Below, piece after piece: positions 55,851-64,000 of a stretch of 64,000 nt of DNA. Each line of letters begins with the position of its first letter. Positions within the stretch are counted from its first letter, which is position 1. The translations under genes were made by a program, and so were the position numbers. Below the pieces are notes generated by a model. That model made no database searches. It saw only the letters and a list, made by a program, of their open reading frames with translations, and was not told the origin of the DNA. The stretch is from Castor canadensis (Eukaryota; Chordata; Mammalia; Rodentia; Castoridae), in assembly GCF_047511655.1 (NCBI RefSeq), contig NC_133397.1:11743501-11807500 (forward strand). The letters are read 5' to 3'.

Positions 55851-55986
55851 TTGTAATAAGACCTGGGAATTCAATGAAGGCTCAGAGGATAACAGGCAAA
55901 ACAGGTATTGCCAATGCTATAGGAGGAAAAGCAGTGACTAACTCATAACTGCACTAAGAAAAATGTATGTAGGGTAACCAGTACCC
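55851..55986 (+). repeat. 136-bp direct duplication, copy 2
   Basis: Second copy of 54644-54779. The flanks on both sides differ between copies, so the duplicated unit ends sharply. Confidence 0.95.
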
Positions 55987-56300
55987 TAGCTGGTAGGTGC
56001 TTCAAACACTTTGATGTTATTTGAGTCTGCACCCCAGGGTTTCCTGCTAGCACTGTCTAAATCAGTCTGTTCAGAAAAGGATTAATATATATGGGGAGAA
56101 ATATTGATTTGGACTTAATCCCATCAAAAGAAAAACATAAACTCATAATCCAGTACATCCTCCTCTTATTTCTTTCTTCTGCAAACAAAATTTCATCTAT
56201 GTAAATAAATCAAAGCATTGAAATGCAAATTTCTTCACTCCATATGGAATATTCTCATTATTCTAGCATGGGAGCCTCATGAGAGTCAGGATTATCTATT
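55987..56300. other. Unique sequence
   Basis: Nothing recognised. Confidence 0.4.
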
Positions 56301-56304
56301 TTGA

Positions 56305-56475
56305 TTGCCTGGATTCAAATATCAGCACCCAAACCTGCTAGTTAGAGGATGTATGGATTATTTTAGTTTAGCTTCTTTAGTCCTTCATTTCTAATCCGTA
56401 AAGTTGGTTGCTGAAGGTATTTACCTCATAAATTTGAGTTAAATAAGCTAAAATGTGTAAAGTACTTTAATAATG
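56305..56475 (+). repeat. MIR SINE
   Basis: 'gattgcctggattcaaatat', 'tcatttctaatccgtaaagt' and 'tttacctcataaatttgagt' follow sense MIR order. Confidence 0.75.
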
Positions 56476-56503
56476 ATGGACCAGTAAATGCACCACATAA
56501 ATA

Positions 56504-56826
56504 CAGCAGTCTCTCTTTATCCATGGGATAAAATTCAAGAATGCCAATGGATACTTGAAACTGCAGATAATAACAAGACCTATGTAGACCATGGGTTTTT
56601 TTTTTCCTATACACATATACCTATGGCAAAGCATAATTTATAAATAGGCACAGTAAAAAATGACAATAATAACTAATAATTAGATAGAACAATTATAACA
56701 GTATGTTGTAAAAAGGTATTTAAAACTTATGAATGGCTTAATTAGAGAATATTCCATTTGATATTTTTGACCTCATGTAGTAAAAAGCATAAAAAACAAA
56801 ACCACAACTAATGGGGAACTACTGTG
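56504..56826 (+). mobile_element. Tigger-type (TcMar) DNA transposon, non-autonomous
   Basis: The left end 'cagcagtctctctttatcca' and the right end '..taatggggaactactgt' are recognisable Tigger-group ends. Between them are 'atacttgaaactgcagataa', 'ttcctatacacatataccta' and 'agaacaattataacagtatg', a recalled Tigger-group consensus. A TA dinucleotide precedes the left end. No transposase coding remains. Confidence 0.78.
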
Positions 56827-56904
56827 TTGCTATTATTATCTTTACTAATATTATTATTATTGATGATGTTATTTTTATCATGAGTAGAATTAGAATTCTG
56901 TTGT

Positions 56905-56975
56905 GTTCTCTATGTCCAGAACACTGCTGTAAAAACATGTACTAAATGACTTTTGTTGAGTGAATGGATTAATGA
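56905..56975 (+). repeat. L2 LINE 3'-end fragment
   Basis: 'tccagaacactgctgtaaaa' and 'gacttttgttgagtgaatgg' resemble the L2 end. Confidence 0.5.
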
Positions 56976-57660
56976 AAATTCTACTGCATTAGTTTCTATG
57001 AAATTAATTTCTCCCAGAAATTTAATTAATAGCTATCAAAATGTTGTCAAACCTCAAAGACCCCAAGATTGGCTGCTCAGCAAGGCAGATCTCAGCTTTC
57101 AGTAAATTGGGATTCGAGATGCTCGAGATGAAAAGATAGCAGGGTGCAACAAAGAGTAAAATGAGGTGTATACTGGGGTGAAGTGGAGAGTTACATGAGA
57201 CAGAGAAGGACTGTGGCCTGTCAAACCAAAATAGCTATTCTAAGCTTTTGCAGAAAGTTTACAGATTTCTTTGATTAAAATTAATGCCAAAATACAGGAG
57301 AATTTTGAGTCTGTGTCAACCCATCCATTTTCCATGTACAATGAAACTTAAGTTTTTTTTTTTCCTGAAAATGGTTTGAATTAGTTGGGACACTTGCAAA
57401 TAGAACTTCAGGAATAACATTAAAGATGACTCAATTGAATTCTCTGAAGTTGAATTTTCCCCACATAATGCCCACTGAATCTCAAGTTGGAAAATAGAAG
57501 GGAGATAATATGAATATTTCCACGTACAATTTCAGTGAGACTTCCAGAAAATTCCTAGTAGAAACTTCATTAGGCTAAAGTGTGTGACTGCTAAAGGCTA
57601 GCAACTATGTAAATTGAAAAAAAATAGAATTTTATTCATGTTACGAACATCGCATAATTC
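56976..57660. other. Unique sequence, nothing recognised
   Basis: No repeat or exon signature; a T-run lies at 57353-57363. Confidence 0.45.
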
Positions 57661-57668
57661 AGACTAGT

Positions 57669-57759
57669 TCTTTTTTTTTTTCTGCCTTTTCTTTTTTGTT
57701 GCTGGGGATCGAATCCAGGGCCTTGCAAAGGGCTTGACCACCGAGCTATGTCCTAACTC
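57669..57759 (-). mobile_element. ID-like SINE, antisense, with target-site duplication
   Basis: A T-run tail is followed by 'tgctggggatcgaatccagg' and 'ccttgcaaagggcttgacca', a reversed ID-like head. Flanks share TAATTCAGA exactly at 57655-57663 and 57760-57768, with further partial match beyond. Confidence 0.88.
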
Positions 57760-57768
57760 TAATTCAGA

Positions 57769-58215
57769 TCAATTCATGATGTAGCAAGAGACTCAAATTT
57801 AATATTTGAGAATATTTTGATATTGTTGTTCAATAGATTGCTATTTGTGCTACTTGACAATAAAGAGGCTTGTTTTGGTTTTTGGGTCACTGTTTAACTT
57901 GGCACAAATATCTTATTTTGCTAGACCTCCACTGATTCACTTTTAATGAGGTTTTCCTGTATTTGGCTAATGAAAGGGCTTTGCCAAGCCTATGAGTTCT
58001 GCTCCACTTGTCAGATGTGACCAGAAGATGCCTAACTACTTCAGGAGGGAAAAGAACATGAGTTGGTGTCACAATTTGGAGGGCATTTCAGGGGAAGACA
58101 ATCGGGTAGTGCACTGTGGTTTGATTGCAAAGACCCATGGCTTTGCTGGGATTTCTGCCCATTTGTGAGTAAGCAAGCATGGGTCAGTGGAAGGAAGGAT
58201 GGACGTGGGTGCACA
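57769..58215. other. Unique sequence, nothing recognised
   Basis: Overlapping frames on both strands at 58063-58374 and 58069-58284 run into a MIR and have no recognised family. Confidence 0.4.
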
Positions 58216-58219
58216 AAGC

Positions 58220-58330
58220 CCGAGCCCGGTGTGAACTTGAGCTACTCTCATTATTTCCCTGGGCCTCAGTTTCCACACACACAAAGTATAGAATGTGATA
58301 GAGAGGGGTTGAATGATTTAACTTTCTTCA
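58220..58330 (+). repeat. MIR SINE fragment
   Basis: 'tttccctgggcctcagtttc' is the MIR hallmark, followed by the A-rich MIR 3' side. Confidence 0.7.
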
Positions 58331-58374
58331 AGAACTCTAAGAAACATTGGTGGTTTCACACAATACTGTTCTAA

Positions 58375-58450
58375 AACTATCCCAGAATCTCACAGCAAAC
58401 TATTAGCAAAAGCAGAACCAGAACCCTGCTCCTGTCGTCCCAGTTCAGAA
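58375..58450 (-). repeat. MIR SINE fragment, antisense
   Basis: 'cagaatctcacagcaaacta' and 'gcagaaccagaaccctgctc' resemble reversed MIR. Confidence 0.5.
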
Positions 58451-59790
58451 CTATACCTCATGGCTACTATGCATTATAAATCCTATCCACACATTAGTAC
58501 CATGGTATTTCTTCAAGTTGCTCCCTCCACATCAATCCTGGAGAATGTCAGATTTTATTTAGTTCTCCATATCTTTCCTCTCCACTCCACTTTAGCCCAC
58601 ATCATTCTCCACTTATACTTTCCCAGATTCATCTATAGACGTTATTAAAAACATAGAAGGCTATTTATTCATTTATTAAATCTAGTAACCTTGAAATGTC
58701 AGTCAATAAGTACCATTCAACCAACATTCATCCATTTCTTAGATGTTATGTGTTAGGGTTCTGAAGACTTCAGATCTGTCCTCAGGCTGGCCACCAGAAC
58801 CAACTAAAATAATTTCAGCCACAGAAGATCAGATCCTTACACTTAGTGGAGATCCTTCATCTCGTACTGAATTAACATTATATCAAAACAATTACACTTT
58901 CAATATTGTTTCAAATCTTGGGGTTCATTACTTTACCCCAGGATTGTCATCCTAGGTTTATAAAATCAAATATCTTCTCTTTGCATTATTCGTACTTCTC
59001 TGAATCTTCTTCTCAAGTTCTCTCCATCCTTTTGTTTGGATATGCACTTTGCTGGTGAACAAGACTGCCTAGCTGTCCAGCCACTTTGTTGTACACATCC
59101 ATCTGCCACCTGGCTCAGCACTAAGAATTTCACTTCCACTGTGGCTCCCTCTAATGACTGATTCATGAGGTCAGTACCCTTCCTCCATCCCATACTGCCC
59201 CAGATCTTTCTTCTTCATCTTTATGTAAAGCCTGGCCCTAATTGTAAATCATACATTTACCTGCAAAGCAGTCACTTGGAATAAGAACTTACTTTTAGCA
59301 GGAGAGCCACTCTGGTTATCACAGTTTTACCAGAAATTCAGATTAACAAATTAAAATCCCTTTGTGGGCATGAAGACTAGGCTATGAATCATTATATGAA
59401 TTATGAAGTTTGTTTGCCAAAACTTTAAAAACAAATACATTTGTAGAGTGACAACTTAAGGAAAACAGTTCTTAGTGGTTAAAATTTGTAAGCCAGAGAT
59501 TTTAATAGCAGCATATTTATCTACTGCAAGACTGCCCGGGTTTATGAACTCCTACTTATGTACCTAGTTAGAGCACATGAGCATCTGAAGGACTGACAAT
59601 ACAGGGCAGAAGCCAACTAGGCAGACAAAATAAGATCCTATGTCAGAGAATATATCAGGTCAAACCTGCCTGGCTGGTATGTGACTTCTGGGAGCCTCTG
59701 AGGCTGGTGGACAGTGTACTGACCTAAGACACAACTACTACACCTTTACTTACCTGGAAATTTGAGACGTGCAAAAATAACTCCTCAACA
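58451..59790. other. Unique sequence, nothing recognised
   Basis: Short frames at 58460-58648, 58743-58955 and 58966-59193 have no recognised family. Confidence 0.45.
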
Positions 59791-59794
59791 CATA

Positions 59795-59905
59795 TTTAAA
59801 GAAATGCACTCATTTTCAGATGATGAATTTGATGCACAGAGAGGAAAAATGATTTGTCCAGTGTCACAAAATCAGTTTGTGATAGAGGACAACTGGAACC
59901 CAGGT
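59795..59905 (-). repeat. MIR SINE, antisense
   Basis: 'cattttcagatgatgaattt', 'gatgcacagagaggaaaaat' and 'ggacaactggaacccaggtc' follow reversed MIR order. Confidence 0.8.
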
Positions 59906-59924
59906 CACTTGTTTTCTCATCCTA

Positions 59925-60022
59925 TTTTCTTTCTCTCTTTTTCTTTTTTTCTTCCTTCATTCCTTTCTTTTGTTCTTTCCTTCTTTTTTCCTTTCTTCCT
60001 TTTTTCTTTCTTTTCATTGCTG
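59925..60022 (+). repeat. Pyrimidine tract (TTTC/TTCC)n
   Basis: About 95 bases almost free of purines. Two overlapping phenylalanine/serine-rich frames over it are artefacts. Confidence 0.94.
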
Positions 60023-62885
60023 TGGTTAGAGTCCAGAACCAGCACTCTTTCTGTCTTACAACATACCAATGGGTTGAAACAGGAACTTTAAAAATACCAT
60101 CATAGAAGAAATCAAAACAAATTACTTAATAACAAGTCAAGCCATAAAGAATATAAAAAATATATAAATATGTGTCACATGCAAGTTTCTATAAATATGC
60201 AAAGCAATGATTGCATATTATGTGTCATATTATATTAATGAGGAGTAATCATTTTATTAAAAATAAAGCTTCAGTGCAAAGGTAAATCAGCATAGATACA
60301 GTAAAACAGATATCAGTGAGGACATTTGCCTACCTGTTAGTAAAAGTGCTCATGATCTTCTGATCATCTTCTGAGGTAAGTTAAGCACCACACGTTTACA
60401 GCAGGAAATGATTCTCATCTATGAATCCAATTGTGAATAAATGAGTCATTGATTCTTTTGTTCAGGTGAACATTTCTGAAGTACTTAATTGTTTATCCGA
60501 CTGCAGACGTAGAGCTCTTAACACAATTTAGTTAGGCATGTCAGGATGTTCTCTCAGCATCTGTAAGTTAGAGAAACAGACTTTTAAAAATAAACCATCC
60601 CTTGTCTTAAACACCTCTCAGTCTGGTGTAGGAAGACACAAAACAGGTCATTCTGGTGTAAGGCAGTCATTATTGGAACAATGTTTGGTGTTCAGTACAT
60701 GACATAGGGCAGGAATGACTCTGACTATACCCATGAGAATAGCTGACATCAAGGGAAAAAAGGGACTTAATTATACCTTGCCTTTCAAAACTCCAAAGGA
60801 AAATGCTATGAAGCCAAGTTTACCCAGAGAACCCCAAAGGAAGAAACGGTCACAATGCCTTAGATGGTTTAGATCACCCCAGGAGGAAGCTGACTCAGGA
60901 CATTCAGTAACTTTGTGCTTATGATCACCCAGCAGCCTGATGAAGTTGAATGACCAAGAGACACAGAGCCAAAAAGAAGTTCTGCAAACATAGTAGTCTT
61001 TTAACTTGAAGCTCATGTTCATACTTGTCCAAGTTTTAGTTTATCTTTCAAATCAGGAAGGTGCTACCTACTGCACAGAGGACCAAGAAGGATTTTGCGT
61101 ATAAGGTGTTTGGCACTTTGTGAACCCACAACACTTGCAGATTCTCATTCTCATGTTCCCTTCTCACATTGCTGTATCAACAAAATGCCCTTTTGAGATG
61201 GACACCTGTGCCTTGTCTCTCTGTTCGGTGTATCACGCTCACCATGGTCACTGTTCTGAAGCAATGCATTCCTGCCATTCTACTGATTAAAAACAAAACA
61301 AAACAAAAAGCAAAAAGACAAGTTGTCAACTGCTTGTTTTAACTGCAGGACTAGGTGTACACTCATACATATCATCTAGAGCTTTCAAGGCCCTATGAAC
61401 CTTCCTTTGCAGCCCCCATCTCATTCTTTCCATAAAAAGCCTCACCATCATCAAAGCCAGCTTAGGGGTCTGTGTAGTGACACAGCAGCAGGAGAGCTGT
61501 CGCCAATGCCCCTGCTTCAAATCCTACCAACTTCTTTAAATTCACCATAACTTGTTAGGTTATTAGGTACCCTAGAGGGTACTCTTTTTGTAAAGAGAGT
61601 ACCTAAAACATTGTTAGGTATTTTAGGTGCCCTCATTGTAAATATGGCGTATGTTTTCCGTATTCTTTATTTAGCAGATTCTCTTCAATAGCCAAATATT
61701 TTGAGGGTTTTTAATGTTAAGACAGTGTAAGGTTCCTTAGCCATGGATTTTTTTCACATATGAAAGTCTGTTCTCCTCAATTAGATGGCAAGTTTTTCAA
61801 TGGCAAGAACAAGTTATTAAATATATTTAAATCATCCAAAGGACTATGAGGTGGTGTGTTCTAGAGGAAATAAAAACAACAATCTCCTTAGTAAGGATGC
61901 ATTTGGGTTTGGGATACAGTTGACTAATGGTTTATATGAATGAATGAATAAACATGATTTTCTTACCTCTAGTTTCTCAGGGTCAGTCATAAGAGGATCC
62001 CCTGCTAGTTCCTAGTTTACCACCCTGCCCTCTAGTCAAGAGCAAATAGCCTCAGAAGGAAACCAGAAATGCAGATAGCAACTTGGACAATTTGACAAGC
62101 AGGTGTGCAAACCACGCTTGTTGGTTTTCAGCACTGTGGAGTGTCACCTGAGCAATAGACTTGAAATACAATTGGAACAAAGAAAGGAGTTGGTGAATTT
62201 CTAGCCAGACTGCTCTCACTCATACACCTACTCTTTCTTGGCCTCACTTTGAAGTTCTGCAACAATAAGCCTGATGAAGGGATTCTTTCATGCTCTCCAG
62301 GTCTCAGGAAACCAACCATAACACCTCCCACATTCTGTGCACTGCGGAATCTGGCTAAGGAAAGCAAACACATACACATGCCCCCTAGGGGTCTCCAGAG
62401 CTGTGTGGGCCTTTTATTTCAGTCTTCTTGAAAGTGTTATTTGTGAAGCTTAAAATATGTGAGCTTGCAGGGGAGAAGGTGATGCTGAGAAAATAACACA
62501 CTAGGATTAGCCACGTGGCATTGTTTCTTCTGGGACACATTTTGTTCTGGGATAATGTCCTAATAGCCTCTGATTTCAATGTTACTGTGTATCACAGCAC
62601 TGTGTCTGGGAAAATAAAATGACATTTTATATGATGATATCGTAGTGAAGTAACAGTTCTTCAGCAGCATAAGCAACTGATTGACGTGTACCATCTATTA
62701 GAAATAGTGAGCATTAAATATGCAATCCTTCAAATAGTTCTGTGTACAGGATTGGTTTCATGGCAGGGGAGAAAGCAAGTTCACAAACCACAGTGTGATA
62801 CAAACTTTAGCACAATGTCAGCTGCTTTGTTGTTTCAAAGTGAAAAGGAGAAGGGTGCCTTGTTAGGGAGACAATAATGTGCAAC
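60023..62885. other. Long unique stretch, no gene recognised
   Basis: Frames at 60715-60924, 60771-61022, 61326-61520, 62128-62379 and 62385-62579 have no recognised family. It contains an A/C-rich run near 61285-61316 and an unusual direct-plus-inverted repeat cluster at 61552-61633. Confidence 0.4.
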
Positions 62886-62889
62886 AGAC

Positions 62890-63125
62890 AAAGCACAGTC
62901 TTGAGTCTCAAGGACCGGGCATTAGTAAGGAACCCGGAGAAGTGCTGGGATGGATGGGTTCTACTCCTGTAGGTGAGTTATTTGGCTTGTTTGGCTCTCA
63001 GTTTCTTGATTTTTAAAATAGATATAATATTAACTCCATATGACTTCTGTTTCTTCTTTGGGTGGAGATGGATAGCCCCTGAAATATGCTAGACAATTAG
63101 TGGTCATTGTTATTGTTGTCATATG
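62890..63125 (+). repeat. MIR SINE
   Basis: 'ttctactcctgtaggtgagt', 'ggctctcagtttcttgattt' and 'acaattagtggtcattgtta' follow sense MIR order. Confidence 0.7.
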
Positions 63126-63440
63126 ATAAAAGTGATTAATAGATGTGCAGTATTATAGCTACCAAAGCACTCTTCCTCACCAGCACAAGTCACTGACCCT
63201 CACACAGAGAGAGAGTAGGGATTCCCAGCTCACTTGCATTTCCCCGACCAGGGAAGACATTTCAGTTTTCCCTAGTTTGCTGATAAACTAAAGGTAAGGG
63301 ATGAAACCACAGGAGCAACTAGGACTTATGTGCCAAGGTGTTCCTGCTCACAAAGCTAGTTCCTTAACTTTGCAGATACTTTGTTTTAATTATCCTATAA
63401 CCACACACCAGGCTGGCCATCTGAAAATTAAATTTGTTTC
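63126..63440. other. Unique sequence
   Basis: Nothing recognised. Confidence 0.4.
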
Positions 63441-63444
63441 TCAG

Positions 63445-63900
63445 TTTTCATATTAGTTTCCTATTAACTATTCTAACAAATTGCTACTTTGTGGCTTAAA
63501 ACAACGCAAATGTATTAGCATGCAGTGCTTTCAGTGGTAAGCCTGACAGTATCACTGAGTAAAAACTGAGGTGTGTTAGGGCTGCATCTCTCCTGCAGGC
63601 TCCAGGGGAGAGTCCATCTCCTCACCATTTATAGCCTCTAAAGCCGCTTGCATTTCTTGGCTCATGGTCCCCTTCCTCCATCTTCAAAACCAACAACAAT
63701 AGGTCTTTGTCTGGTCTCTCTTCTGCCTTTTTTTTCCACTCAGGATCTTCTGTGATCCTATGTTGCTTACCCAGATAATTCGGGATAATCTCCCTGTAAG
63801 ATGATTTGCAACCTTAATTGCATCTACTACTTAATATCCCTTTGCCATTTAAGCTTGCATATTCATAGGCTCCAAGGATTGGGATGTGGACATATTCCAT
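63445..63900 (-). mobile_element. MLT1-type ERVL-MaLR LTR, antisense
   Basis: The plus strand reads 'gtggcttaaaacaacgcaaa', 'ctgcaggctccaggggagag', 'cttggctcatggtccccttc', 'ctccatcttcaaaaccaaca', 'cccagataattcgggataat', 'ccctttgccatttaagcttg' and 'aaggattgggatgtggacat', the complete reversed MLT1 order. No internal coding part is attached. Confidence 0.88.
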
Positions 63901-64000
63901 ATGGGCATTTGTTTGTGCTCCATATTCGATCCTTAAGTATTTTTCTAATATTTTCCAAGAAAATAAACGAGTTCCTAGAGCAAAGTTTTGCCCCCAGTGA

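Noticed and set aside
59762-60105. Two overlapping phenylalanine-rich frames
   Set aside because: Translation of a pyrimidine-tract microsatellite and a MIR.

Overview
This is AT-rich mammalian nuclear DNA with no convincing protein-coding gene. The pattern is that of an intergenic or deep-intronic interval: no open reading frame shows a cellular protein family, and nearly every longer one falls in a transposon, in a simple repeat, or in unremarkable AT-rich sequence. The longest, 291 codons on the minus strand at 6626-7501, is the C-terminal part of LINE-1 ORF2. I saw no bacterial, phage, CRISPR or operon-like structure, and no tRNA, rRNA or snRNA gene outside tRNA-derived SINEs.

The repeats suggest a rodent. 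There are composite SINEs made of a B1-like (7SL-derived) half followed by an ID-like (tRNA-derived) half with the 'agttcaa-cccagtaccacc' type of B box. There are also young LINE-1 copies with a G-rich 3' UTR. From memory of such repeats this looks like a castorimorph, most probably beaver (Castor), but that is inference and no database was searched. All older family names (MIR, L2, MLT1, L1M, Tigger, MER5) come from recalled consensus sequences, so edges are approximate.

Layout. 1-6.5 kb: mostly unique sequence with an antisense SINE, a B1-like SINE, a possible TATA promoter with a short first exon near 3.8 kb, and an old DNA-transposon remnant. 6.57-7.99 kb: a young LINE-1 whose 5' part is inverted. 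8-13 kb: L2 and MIR fossils. 13.7-17.7 kb: old LTRs, an MLT1 LTR and an L1M 3' end split by a SINE. 18.8-19.6 kb: a second young LINE-1, minus strand, with target-site duplications. 20.5-30.7 kb: an LTR, MIRs, SINEs and long unique stretches. 30.8-35 kb: old L1, then a DNA transposon into which another 5'-inverted LINE-1 inserted, leaving an exact 11-bp duplication. 37-43 kb: MaLR-type LTR, purine/pyrimidine tracts and a cluster of rodent L1 3' UTRs. 43.9-47.5 kb: a 3.6-kb minus-strand old L1 split by a SINE. 48-57 kb: L2, MIR, MER5, a textbook SINE with a 17-bp target duplication, a 136-bp direct duplication of unknown origin and a Tigger relic. 57-64 kb: mostly unique, ending in an antisense MLT1 LTR.

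No genes work together here. The biology that can be read is the history of retrotransposition: two twin-primed LINE-1 insertions, nested insertions that give relative ages, and microsatellites seeded in element tails. I found no exciting undescribed system. The items most worth checking are the 136-bp duplication, the possible promoter/first exon at 3.78-3.91 kb and a few candidate conserved noncoding stretches.
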